This document shows, piece after piece, positions 1-7,856 of a stretch of 64,000 bases of DNA. The notes under the pieces were generated by a model. The model did no database searches. It worked only from the letters and a program-made list of their open reading frames with translations, and was not told where the DNA came from. The position numbers and the translations under genes are program-made. Source of the stretch: Thermoleophilales bacterium (GTDB lineage Bacteria > Actinomycetota > Thermoleophilia > Solirubrobacterales > 70-9); the NCBI GenBank assembly GCA_020636895.1, contig JACJWZ010000002.1, positions 930,001-994,000 on the forward strand. The letters run 5' to 3'. Within the stretch, counting starts at the first letter, position 1. Each line of letters starts with the position of its first letter.

Positions 1-450
1 GCCGGCAAGGGCGAGGATGGCCCGCTCGGCGGCCCCTCCGGAGACCTCTTCGTGACCACGCGCGTCGCCGCCTCGCCGGTGTTCGCGCGCCGCGCCGACG
101 GCAACCTCGAGGTCAAGGTCCCGATCACGGTCGCCGAGGCGATCGGCGGAGCCAACGTCGAGGTGCCGACCCTGCGCGGGACGAAGCGGATCCGGATCGC
201 CCCCGGCACCCAGCACGGCACCGTGCACCGGCTGCGCGGAGAGGGTCCTCCCCGGACCAACGCGAGCGGACGCGGCGACATCTACTACCGCTTCGAGATC
301 GAGATCCCGACCGAGCTCGACCGCAAGCAGCGCGAGGCGCTCGACGAGCTCTCGCGCAGTCTCGACGGAGCCGACCCGCGCGAGCGCATCCTTCGGGACG
401 CGCGGCGCCGAGCCGGATCCGCCGACGAGTCGGAGAAGGTTGGGGCGTGA
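1..450 (+). CDS. dnaJ: Chaperone DnaJ, C-terminal part (truncated by window edge)
   Basis: The reading frame is open from the first base, so the start lies upstream. The 149 visible residues are the end of a DnaJ-type co-chaperone, which delivers substrates to DnaK and stimulates its ATPase. Visible is the second half of the substrate-binding C-terminal domain: GDLFVTTRVAASPVF, then VPITVAEAIGGANVEVPT and the RIRIAPGTQHGTVHRLRGEG stretch, which are strongly conserved in DnaJ/CbpA. The J domain and any zinc fingers are outside the window. The TGA stop shares its last base with the ATG of the next gene (TGATG), as expected for a dnaJ-hspR pair in actinobacteria. Confidence 0.93.
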   Translation, partial: AGKGEDGPLGGPSGDLFVTTRVAASPVFARRADGNLEVKVPITVAEAIGGANVEVPTLRGTKRIRIAPGTQHGTVHRLRGEGPPRTNASGRGDIYYRFEIEIPTELDRKQREALDELSRSLDGADPRERILRDARRRAGSADESEKVGA

Positions 451-947
451 TGAGCACCTCGGGCCCGCGTCGCACCAAGGTCGTCAGGACCACAAGGGTC
501 GAGACCGAGATCGACCGCGAGCGTGGTGTGTTCATGATCTCGGTCGCGGCCGAACTCGCGGAGATGCACCCGCAGACGCTGCGGATGTACGAGGCCCGCG
601 GCCTGATCCAGCCGAAGCGCTCGCCGAAGAACACGCGGCTCTACTCCCACGAGGACGTCGAGCGGCTGCGGCGGATCCAGGAGATGACCGGTGAGCAGGG
701 ACTCAACCTCGCCGGCGTCGAGACCGTGCTCGAGCTCGAGGACCGGCTCGAGGCGATGCGCGCGGAGCTGCGGGCGATGCGCGAGCGGACGGAGAAGATG
801 GAGCGGCACATGAACGCGCAGATCGAGCAGACGCGCCGCTCACTCCGCGCCGAGCTCGTCCCCTACGGCGCCTACGAGTCGAAAGACATCCCGCCTTCGA
901 CCGTACGGATCCCCATCGAGGATCGCCGGCGCCGTCCCGGCGCCTGA
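450..947 (+). CDS. hspR: HspR, MerR-family heat-shock repressor
   Basis: This 165-residue protein has the MerR-type winged helix-turn-helix near residues 28-75: MISVAAELAEMHPQTLRMYE, then GLIQPKRSPKNTRLYS. A helical stretch rich in Glu/Arg/Met follows (about 85-130), likely the dimer coiled coil. HspR in actinobacteria represses dnaK and clpB operons together with DnaK. Its place directly after dnaJ, with a one-base overlap, fits that family. GTG at 447 is an alternative start one codon earlier. clpB, a usual HspR target, is 12 kb downstream, but I could not find a clear HAIR-type operator (CTTGAGT-N7-ACTCAAG) before it. Confidence 0.92.
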   Translation: MSTSGPRRTKVVRTTRVETEIDRERGVFMISVAAELAEMHPQTLRMYEARGLIQPKRSPKNTRLYSHEDVERLRRIQEMTGEQGLNLAGVETVLELEDRLEAMRAELRAMRERTEKMERHMNAQIEQTRRSLRAELVPYGAYESKDIPPSTVRIPIEDRRRRPGA

Positions 948-1094
948 GCTCGCTTCGCGGTGGGCGGCCCGTCGAGAGAAGGGTCCCGGCGCCGGACGTG
1001 TCGACCGCAAGTGGACTTCTTCCCCGCTTCTCGGTGACACCCCCACCGAATGACGCCGAGACGGCCGCGGCGGGCCTCCGCGCGGGCGGCGGGG

Positions 1095-3239
1095 CTACTC
1101 GCAGCCGCTCAGGCGATCTCCGCCCTTCGACGCGCAGCGGTCCTTGCCGGGGCCACCACTCAGGCGGTCCTTGCCCGGGCCACCGGCGAGACGGTCGTCG
1201 CCGGATCCTCCCTTGATCCTGTCCTTGCCGCCGCCGCCCTTGACCTTGTCGTTCCCGCTTCCGGCCTTGACCTTGTCGTTGCCACCGCCGCCGAGAACCG
1301 TGTCGTCGCCGGCTCCGGAGGAGATGGCGTCGTTCCCACCGCCGCCGCAGACCAGGTCGTCGCCGCCGCCCGGGCGGATCTTGTCGTTGCCCTCGGTGCC
1401 GACGATCACGTCGGCGCCTGCGGTGCCGCGCACCGTTCCGGCGCCGCTCGCGACGATCGTGGCGACGCGACCCTTGCAAGTGCTCGTCTCGCCTGGCGGG
1501 GTCGGCTCGACCGGATCAATTGGATCGACCGGCTCCTCAGGCTCCTCCGGCGCGGGGGTCGGGCTGAGCTGGGTGATCGCGTCGTCGCTCTCGATGCCGG
1601 CGTCGGCGAGCTGCGGCCCGAAGTTCGCGTTCCCGGTCAAGAACCCCCCGGAGGTGACGTAGGCGTCGCGGCCGTCCGGGCTCAGGGTGATCGAGGTCGG
1701 GGCGTTCAGCGGCGTCGCCTTCTGGCAGATCGATCCGAGGAGGGCGGTGGCCTCGTCGAGGTTCCGCGGGTCGATCGAGCAGCCCACCGGAGCGGCGTCC
1801 TGCGTGAGCAGCCCACCGTCGTCCCGCTGGAAGGAGCCGACACCGTGATAGAGCGACGAGACGTAGGCGCTGCTTCCGTCCGGGCTGAACGCGATGTCGG
1901 AGGGCAGGATGGTTCCGAGGCCGGCGAGCGAGCAGCCGGTCGTCGGCTGCAAGCTCCCCGACGGCAGGCCGATCTGCTGGATGCACGGCGGATCGAGCTG
2001 GGAGAGGTCGGCGTCGAACTGCGAGAGCTCGCCCGGCCCCGGTCCGGCCAGGCCGCTGGGCGGGAAGACGTTGAGGGTGCCGACGTAGACGCTGTCGTTG
2101 TCGGGGCTGACGTTGACCCGGTAGGGGTTGAGGAGCGCGGTCCGGTGGTCGCAGACGTCGCCGGGGACCGGGTCGCGGGAGTCGTCGATGCAAGGGGTCG
2201 TGGCGTTCTGCGTGATCGCCCGGCTGACCGAGTTGCGGTTGAACATGGCGACGGAGCCGGGCTCGTTCTCGGCGGGCACGATCTCGATGCCGACGACGAC
2301 GGTTGCCGCCTGCTCGAGGCCGAGGCCGGCGACGTAGACGCGGTGACCGTCGGCGCTGATGTCGAGGTCGAGCGGGTAGGTCATCCCGTCGACCCGGCCG
2401 CCGGTGTCGAACCCGAGATCGTTGATGCAGGGCGCGAGCGCCGGGGTGAGGAAATGCGTCGTCGCCGGGAAGAGGCTGCGCCCGCTCCCCCAGCACTCCT
2501 TCGGCGTCAGCGCGCCCGTCGTCGCGTTCCGGTCCCAGTTGGTGATCGCGCTCGGCAGGAACGCGGTGGTGAGGACACTCTTGCCATCGGGGCTGACCTC
2601 GACGTCGGATGCGGTGGCGAGCGGCACGTTGCGCGCGGTCGCCTGCGGGAAGACCGCGTTCGCGCATCCGGCGGGCGGCGATGACGGCTGGATGAGAAGG
2701 GGAACGGGGCTGATCGAACCGGCCGCGCAGGAGATCTCGCTCAACACGCCCGTGGAAGCGTCCCGCGAGAAGCTCGTGAGCTGGCCGGCGATGACCGGGC
2801 TCGTCGCCGAGGAGGTGTCGAGCTGGAAGCTCGTCACGTAGACGTTCTTGCCGTCGGGGCTCATCGCCAGCGAGGTCGGCCCCTCGAGACCATGAGCCTC
2901 TGCGCAGCCGTCGATCGGATCGCCGTCCCAGGCGATGCAGCCGTCGGTTCCGTCGAGCTGGGTGAGGTTGCCGCTGTCGGCGTCGCGCGAGAAGACCGCG
3001 ATCGAGTTGCTGGAGGTCGCGGCCGCGTAGGCGAACCTGCCGTCGGGGCTGATCGCGACATCCGTCGCGTCGTCGATCCCCTTCGCAGTCGTGCACGTCC
3101 CCGGCGGGAGCGTCGAGGCGGCATCGGCGACGCAGCTCTCCGGCCCGGCGGGCTTCGTCAGGGTCCCCGCGGACGCGGATGCGGGCAGGGCGACGAGCGC
3201 CGTCGCGGCGATCACCGCAGCGAGACAACTCCTCCTCAT
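1095..3239 (-). CDS. Secreted beta-propeller protein with C-terminal RTX-type calcium-binding repeats
   Basis: This 714-residue protein begins with a Sec signal peptide (MRRSCLAAVIAATALVALPA, cut near ASASAG). The body contains repeated SPDG(R/K/N)xxYV units (SPDGRFAYAA, SPDGKNVYVT, SPDGSSAYVS, SPDGRDAYVT), typical of lactonase/YVTN-type propeller blades. A Pro/Glu/Asp-rich spacer (PEEPEEPVDPIDPVEP) leads to about ten GGxGND-type nonapeptides (GGGGNDAISSGAGDDTVLGG and relatives), which bind calcium in RTX proteins. Start: the ATG at 3239 was chosen because it gives a clean signal peptide; 3278 would add 13 residues. No substrate can be named. It diverges from a small membrane-protein gene. 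Confidence 0.85.
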   Translation of the reverse strand: MRRSCLAAVIAATALVALPASASAGTLTKPAGPESCVADAASTLPPGTCTTAKGIDDATDVAISPDGRFAYAAATSSNSIAVFSRDADSGNLTQLDGTDGCIAWDGDPIDGCAEAHGLEGPTSLAMSPDGKNVYVTSFQLDTSSATSPVIAGQLTSFSRDASTGVLSEISCAAGSISPVPLLIQPSSPPAGCANAVFPQATARNVPLATASDVEVSPDGKSVLTTAFLPSAITNWDRNATTGALTPKECWGSGRSLFPATTHFLTPALAPCINDLGFDTGGRVDGMTYPLDLDISADGHRVYVAGLGLEQAATVVVGIEIVPAENEPGSVAMFNRNSVSRAITQNATTPCIDDSRDPVPGDVCDHRTALLNPYRVNVSPDNDSVYVGTLNVFPPSGLAGPGPGELSQFDADLSQLDPPCIQQIGLPSGSLQPTTGCSLAGLGTILPSDIAFSPDGSSAYVSSLYHGVGSFQRDDGGLLTQDAAPVGCSIDPRNLDEATALLGSICQKATPLNAPTSITLSPDGRDAYVTSGGFLTGNANFGPQLADAGIESDDAITQLSPTPAPEEPEEPVDPIDPVEPTPPGETSTCKGRVATIVASGAGTVRGTAGADVIVGTEGNDKIRPGGGDDLVCGGGGNDAISSGAGDDTVLGGGGNDKVKAGSGNDKVKGGGGKDRIKGGSGDDRLAGGPGKDRLSGGPGKDRCASKGGDRLSGCE

Positions 3240-3246
3240 GTCCGGG

Positions 3247-3252
3247 AACGTA
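3247..3252 (-). promoter_or_regulatory. Candidate -10 box for the propeller-protein gene
   Basis: TACGTT on the minus strand lies 7 nt before the chosen ATG at 3239, a spacing that implies a leaderless or nearly leaderless transcript. It supports that start over 3278. The same arrangement recurs before many first genes in the window. Confidence 0.4.
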
Positions 3253-3282
3253 GCTGATTTCATCAAGACATGCGACATCGGA

Positions 3283-3288
3283 TAACGT
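3283..3288 (+). promoter_or_regulatory. Candidate -10 box for the 3298 gene
   Basis: TAACGT lies 9 nt before the ATG at 3298, with no Shine-Dalgarno sequence in between, which suggests a leaderless mRNA. It sits back to back with the -10 box of the divergent propeller gene. Confidence 0.4.
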
Positions 3289-3297
3289 CACCCTCAA

Positions 3298-3711
3298 ATG
3301 AGGCCCGCTGAAGGAACCCAGCCCGACCGGCCCGACGACCTCGCCCGCACCGGCGCGATCGCGATCGCGCTCGGCCGGATAGGGATCGGGGCCGCGGCGC
3401 TCGCAGTGACGCGCCCGGGACTCGCCGCGCTCGGCTTCGAGGATCCACATCCCGCCACCGTCGTCCTCGCGCGGATGGCCGGGGTTCGCGACGTCGCGCT
3501 TGGCCTACACGCGCTCGCGGTCCGGGACGAGCGCGATCGGCTACGCGAGGCGTCCGTGCTCGGTGCGGCCGTCGACGCCGGGGATGCGTTCGCCTTCGGC
3601 GCCGCCCTCGCCGCGCGTGACGGCATCGACTCGACGGCGCTGCGGAACCTGCCGATCGCGGCCTCGGCGGTCGTCGCGGGTGCCTGGGTCGCGTCGCGCC
3701 TGCGCCGCTGA
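3298..3711 (+). CDS. Small predicted membrane protein of unknown function
   Basis: This 137-residue protein is rich in Ala and Gly. It has hydrophobic segments near residues 17-45 (GAIAIALGRIGIGAAALAV), 85-107 and 118-133 (LPIAASAVVAGAWVASRL), so about three membrane passes are plausible. The core RMAGVRDVALGLHAL recalls small uncharacterised actinobacterial membrane proteins, but I do not recognise a named family. It stands alone between a divergent gene upstream and a convergent MscS gene downstream; a family A repeat lies in the downstream gap. Confidence 0.7.
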   Translation: MRPAEGTQPDRPDDLARTGAIAIALGRIGIGAAALAVTRPGLAALGFEDPHPATVVLARMAGVRDVALGLHALAVRDERDRLREASVLGAAVDAGDAFAFGAALAARDGIDSTALRNLPIAASAVVAGAWVASRLRR

Positions 3712-3796
3712 CGCGCTGAGTCGCTGACGCGCGACGCATCGCCGGGGACGCATTCCGCGTCCGCGTCTGGTGCGGCCCACCCGGACGCGCGACGCA

Positions 3797-3844
3797 CCGA
3801 ACGTTCCTTTCGACCCCCTATAGCCCCACACGGTGCACGTTCGG
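3797..3844 (-). repeat. Family A inverted-end repeat (single copy)
   Basis: This is a 48-bp element with ends CCGAACGT and ACGTTCGG. Read on the minus strand it holds the conserved core GGGGCTATAGGGGGTCGAAA seen in the copies at 26.0-26.2 kb and 56.1 kb. The left flank GACGCA is also shared with the 26-kb copies. It lies between two convergent genes (ends at 3711 and 3912) and could help terminate transcription. Confidence 0.75.
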
Positions 3845-3911
3845 CGCAATCGCACCTGTCCCGGTCGCACCCGGTCGTCCTCGCGTCAGCAGCTGCCCGC
3901 CCGGGGCGGCC

Positions 3912-4976
3912 CTAGCGCGAGGAGCCGTTGCCGGAGCCGCCGCTGCCGGAGCCGCCGCCGTTGCCGGAGCCGCCCGGCCGCGCCGAGCTCGGGCCACCCG
4001 GACCGACGTGACCTTCGGCCGGGGTCGGCAGGTCGTAGGCGTCGGGTATGCCATCGAGGTCGGAGTCGCGGACGGCCTCGAGGACGTCGCTGGCAAGCCT
4101 CGAGCCATCAGCCGGGTTGAGCGGTGCCGCAGTGATGCTGACCGTGACCTCGTCGCCGTCGAGCTCCTCCAGCGCGACGCTGGGCGGGTTGCGCAGCGGC
4201 ACGGTCACCGCCTTCTCGATCATCCGCTGGAGATGCTGCGGGGTCACCTCGGCCTTGAACTTCGCCTTCAGCTCGACGCGCTCCGGCTCGGATATCGGGA
4301 TCACGGCGAGCTGCATCAGCACGTTGTTGGGGATCATCGTTTTGTCCCCGCCGCTGATCAGCGTCGTGTAGAAGAGCCCCAGGGAGCCGACGATGCCCTC
4401 GACTTCGCCGGCCATCGAGCCTCCGCGCAGCCGCACGCGATCGCCGACCTGGAACGGCCGGGTGGTGAGCAGCACCAGCCCGGCGAAGACATGAGCGAGC
4501 GTCTGCTGCGCGGCGAGACCGAGGACGACCGCGGTGAACGCGCCGCCAACGGCGAGCGTCTCCGGCTTCACGCCGGCGATCCGCAGCGCGGCGATGACGA
4601 CGATCACGATCGTCGCGAGCCTGATCAGGAAGCCCATCGTCCCCGCCGTGCCGGGCTGCATGCGCCGGAACAGGGCCGGAGCGAGGCCGCGAGCGACCGT
4701 GCGCGCGAGCAGCCAGCCGAGGATCGCAAGGATGATCGCGGTCCCGTAGCGGACGAGCTTGCCCGAGTCGTCGGGGAAGATCGAATGGCGCATCCCGAAG
4801 ACGACGAGCACCCCCGCGATCAGGATCAGGAGCACGACCGCCTCGCGCCGCGCCCGGCGGGCGTCGGTGCGGTCGATCTCGGTTCCGAGGCCGGCTTCCT
4901 GCCAGACCTGCGTTCGGGATTCGAATGCGCGCAGGTTGCTCGTGCGGTCGCGCGCTCTGCCGTAGATGCGCTTCAC
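3912..4976 (-). CDS. MscS-family mechanosensitive ion channel
   Basis: This 354-residue protein has hydrophobic helices near residues 46-62, 77-95 and 114-134. The pore-lining segment follows at 143-172 (VGGAFTAVVLGLAAQQTLAH), then RPFQVGDRVRLRGG, the start of the MscS beta domain. MscS channels open under membrane tension and release solutes on osmotic downshift. The visible part is shorter than large MscK-type channels and close to ordinary MscS. The C-terminus is a Gly/Ser/Asn-rich tail (GSGNGGGSGSGGSGNGSSR) that is probably disordered. The gene is monocistronic as far as can be seen and converges with the small membrane-protein gene. Confidence 0.9.
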   Translation of the reverse strand: MKRIYGRARDRTSNLRAFESRTQVWQEAGLGTEIDRTDARRARREAVVLLILIAGVLVVFGMRHSIFPDDSGKLVRYGTAIILAILGWLLARTVARGLAPALFRRMQPGTAGTMGFLIRLATIVIVVIAALRIAGVKPETLAVGGAFTAVVLGLAAQQTLAHVFAGLVLLTTRPFQVGDRVRLRGGSMAGEVEGIVGSLGLFYTTLISGGDKTMIPNNVLMQLAVIPISEPERVELKAKFKAEVTPQHLQRMIEKAVTVPLRNPPSVALEELDGDEVTVSITAAPLNPADGSRLASDVLEAVRDSDLDGIPDAYDLPTPAEGHVGPGGPSSARPGGSGNGGGSGSGGSGNGSSR

Positions 4977-5050
4977 GCGATTAGTTGTAGCGAGGTCGAG
5001 GTCGCTCTCGCAGTGAGCGACCTCACGCTGAACGGAGCGCTCCGTTCGGC

Positions 5051-6766
5051 TCAGTGGCGGGTTGCGGCGCCCGATCCGATCCGGGTCCGGGCGTCGTCCA
5101 TCGCCACTTCGAGTCGCTCGGCGAGCTCGGTGTGCTGCCGGGCCGCCGTCCGGTCGAGCGGCCGGCCGTCGCCGACGCCGACCAGGTTGTGGGTCTCGTC
5201 AGGATCGCGCTCGAGGTCGTACATCTCGTACTCGGAATCCGCGCGTCCCTTCGGGTCGAGGTAGACGGCGTACTTGGCGTCGGCCGTGCGCACCGCGCGG
5301 ACGCGGTTCGGCTGGCCCGGGGCCTCGCGCATCGCGGTGCCCGCCTGGTGGTCGTCGTAGGTGAAGTGGATGGCGTCCTGGACCGACGGTGCCGGTTCGG
5401 GATGCTCGAGGACGGACGTCAGGTCGACGGGGCTGATCCCCGCCCGCTCTCGGGAGGCGACGGCGCGATCGGCGAGGATCGGGGTCAGGTCCTTGCCGCG
5501 CAAGTCAGCCTCCGCGGCCGCACCGTCCCCGGCGCCCTCCGCCATCGAAAGCATCGTCGGCAGGACGTCGACGAGCGAGACGAGCGCGTCGCTTCCCGCC
5601 GGTCGTGGGAACAGGACCGGGTTGGAGATCACCATCGGGACGTTGATCGTCTCCTCGTAGACGTTGAACGCCTTCTGGCGCAGACCGCCGTGGGAGAGGC
5701 CCATCTCGCCGTGGTCGGCGCAGCGGACGACCACGGTCCGCGAGCGCAGCGAGTCGGGATCGTCCGGATCACCGAGCGCGCCGACGATGCGGCTGATCTT
5801 CTCGTCGACGACCCGGTGCAGGTGCGCGTAGAAGTTGACGTAGTCGAGCTGCTCGCGCTCGTTGCGGAGCGGACCGAGATAGGCGTTCATGCCCATCCGC
5901 ATCAGCGCGTGGACGGCGGGCTTGTTGTGCAGCGTCTCATCGACCGTCGGGGGCAGGCCGACGCCGAGGTCGCGGAACTCCGAGAGCTCGTAGCCGCCGC
6001 GCTCGTAGGAGGCGGGGTAGCCGAGCACGTCGTGGGGGTTGACCAGCGAGACGACGAGGCAGAACGGCTTCTCGGGATCGACGTCGGCGAGGAAGCGCTC
6101 CGCCTGCTGCGTGTAGACCTCGTCCCAGCCCTCCCCCTCGGCGGCGTTGCCGCCGCCGAAGTGCTCGGCCTTGGCGTTCTCGCCGGCGTCGGGCACCTCC
6201 CACTCACCGAAGCCGAACTCGGTCTCGAGCCGCTTGGCGTCGGCGGGCGTCCAGCCGCCGAGCAGCGCTCCCTCCCCACCGCTGGGATGGGTCAGGTGCC
6301 ACTTGCCCTTGTAGGCGACGTGGTAGCCCCGCGCGGCGAGCAGCCTCGCCATGTTCGGCAGGTTGTTCGGAAGCTCCGCCTCGTGCCCCCGGGACTCCCC
6401 GATCCGCAGTGCCCCCTTCGCGAACTGGCGGAGCAGCCGCGGGGCGGGGGCCTCCCGGCGGGCGAGGATGCGCGCCATCGTCGCGGCGACAGCGGGCGTG
6501 TTGCGCGGGTCGGGGCGCAGGTCGGCGGCGGTGAGGGTGAGCTCGACGCCGTGCTCGGCCGGCCAGCGGCTCGTGAACAGCGTCGTCCGGCTCGGCGAGC
6601 ACATCGCCGTGTTGCAGAAGGCGTTGTCGAAGGTGATCCCCGTGCGTGCGAGCTCGGCATCCCCGGGCATCAGCGACTGCAGCCAGCCGCTCTCCTCGGG
6701 CCAGTGACGGGGGCGGCGCTGCTGGTCGGTGATCAGCAGCAGGAAGCTCGGCGGGCGGGTGCTCAC
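5051..6766 (-). CDS. Sulfatase (formylglycine-type), cytosolic form
   Basis: This 571-residue protein belongs to the alkaline phosphatase/sulfatase superfamily. The CxPxR formylglycine motif is C56-S-P-S-R60, with LLLITDQQ near the N-terminus as the metal-binding start and CADHGEMG further on as a second metal site. Such enzymes hydrolyse sulfate esters after a sulfatase-modifying enzyme converts the Cys. No signal peptide is visible, unlike the related enzyme at 7838-9478. It is the last gene of a minus-strand operon, starting 7 bp after the barrel-protein gene. The substrate is unknown; sulfotransferase genes elsewhere in the window make a sulfated glycan conceivable. Confidence 0.9.
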   Translation of the reverse strand: MSTRPPSFLLLITDQQRRPRHWPEESGWLQSLMPGDAELARTGITFDNAFCNTAMCSPSRTTLFTSRWPAEHGVELTLTAADLRPDPRNTPAVAATMARILARREAPAPRLLRQFAKGALRIGESRGHEAELPNNLPNMARLLAARGYHVAYKGKWHLTHPSGGEGALLGGWTPADAKRLETEFGFGEWEVPDAGENAKAEHFGGGNAAEGEGWDEVYTQQAERFLADVDPEKPFCLVVSLVNPHDVLGYPASYERGGYELSEFRDLGVGLPPTVDETLHNKPAVHALMRMGMNAYLGPLRNEREQLDYVNFYAHLHRVVDEKISRIVGALGDPDDPDSLRSRTVVVRCADHGEMGLSHGGLRQKAFNVYEETINVPMVISNPVLFPRPAGSDALVSLVDVLPTMLSMAEGAGDGAAAEADLRGKDLTPILADRAVASRERAGISPVDLTSVLEHPEPAPSVQDAIHFTYDDHQAGTAMREAPGQPNRVRAVRTADAKYAVYLDPKGRADSEYEMYDLERDPDETHNLVGVGDGRPLDRTAARQHTELAERLEVAMDDARTRIGSGAATRH

Positions 6767-6773
6767 GGGTGCG

Positions 6774-7856
6774 TCAGAACCTGACCCTGCCCGAGAGCGT
6801 CACGACCCCGTTCTGCCCGTCGAGGGTGTTGCGGTCGACCAGCTCCAGGCCCTTGCCCCGGATCCCGCGGTAGCGGCCGGTGCCGCCGGTCAGCGTCGCG
6901 GTGCCGGTGAAGGTGATCTCGTTGCCGTCGATCACGTAGGTGGTCGTCGCGCTGCCGAACGCGCTGCCGCGCTTGTTGCTGATCGTGAAGGGGGCGGTCA
7001 TCGTCGAGTTCGGCCCGAACGTGGCCGTCAGGGACAGGTCCGCGGAGCCGAACGGGCGGCCCTTGACCGTCCCCTCGTCCTCGAGCTGGCCAGGGGAGGG
7101 CGCGCCGACCGTCTTGGTCGCGCCGGTGAGGTCCAGCTGCCGCGTCTTCAGCTTGCTCGTGTCGTCGGGCAGGCGCTGGTAGGTGTTCTTGAGCTCGTCC
7201 TGGAGGATCGTCGCGCTGCCCTTGGCGCGGAGCGTCAGCGGCTCCTTGAGCTTGCGCACGCGGTACTCCCACCCCGTCGGGAGGGCCAGGCGATCGCCGA
7301 GGCCCCTGAGATCCGACATCCGCAGATCCGGATCGACGATCTGCGAGTACGCCTGCATCATGTAGGTCGCGCCGTCGGGGGCGAGCAGCTCGTAGACCTT
7401 CCGCCCCTTCTTCCAATGCCAGGTGTTGAGCCGCGAGACGGAGCGCTCGACGTACGGCGCCTGGGCGAGATCGGCGAACGTCGGGACCGGCAGGGTCGCG
7501 ACCTTGCGCATGCGCTCCCCGTGGAAGCGGCGGATCTGCGCCGTGCGGGCCTTCGCCGCGTCCATCAGGAAGTGGCGAGGACCGTTGAGGACGACGAACG
7601 GATCACCGAGCTCCGCGGCGAGCGAGGGGGCGTCGAAGCCCTCCCACCACTCCTGCGGGCAGTCGTTGAGCCCGATCGTGTTCCAGACGACGACCTTGCC
7701 GTCGGGCGGCAGCTGCTTGACCTCGAGGATCTCGCAGTAGCGGGCGTTGTGCATGTCGAGGCCATGGCTGCGGACGGCGCTCGCCGGCGCGGCCGCGAGC
7801 AGCGCGCCGAGCGCGACGAGAGCGACGAGGGCGGGCCTCACTCCGGGACGTCGCAT
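6774..7856 (-). CDS. Secreted protein with C-terminal dirigent/allene-oxide-cyclase-like barrel
   Basis: This 360-residue protein starts at ATG 7856, which gives a signal peptide (MRRPGVRPALVALVALGALL, cut near ASA) and a 19-bp overlap with the upstream sulfatase gene. The middle part (residues 30-240) contains VVWNTIGLNDCPQEWW and VLNGPRHFLMD and is not a family I know. The last ~120 residues (LDLTGATKTVG to VTLSGRVRF) carry GTATLTGGTGRYRGIRGKG, the usual signature of dirigent/AOC-like eight-stranded barrels. Being translationally coupled between two sulfatases, it may serve the same substrate, but its activity is unknown. Confidence 0.8.
   Translation of the reverse strand: MRRPGVRPALVALVALGALLAAAPASAVRSHGLDMHNARYCEILEVKQLPPDGKVVVWNTIGLNDCPQEWWEGFDAPSLAAELGDPFVVLNGPRHFLMDAAKARTAQIRRFHGERMRKVATLPVPTFADLAQAPYVERSVSRLNTWHWKKGRKVYELLAPDGATYMMQAYSQIVDPDLRMSDLRGLGDRLALPTGWEYRVRKLKEPLTLRAKGSATILQDELKNTYQRLPDDTSKLKTRQLDLTGATKTVGAPSPGQLEDEGTVKGRPFGSADLSLTATFGPNSTMTAPFTISNKRGSAFGSATTTYVIDGNEITFTGTATLTGGTGRYRGIRGKGLELVDRNTLDGQNGVVTLSGRVRF

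Noticed and set aside
1050..2684. A 544-codon plus-strand frame
   Set aside because: It is antisense to the propeller/RTX gene, whose signal peptide, blade repeats and nonapeptides are unmistakable.
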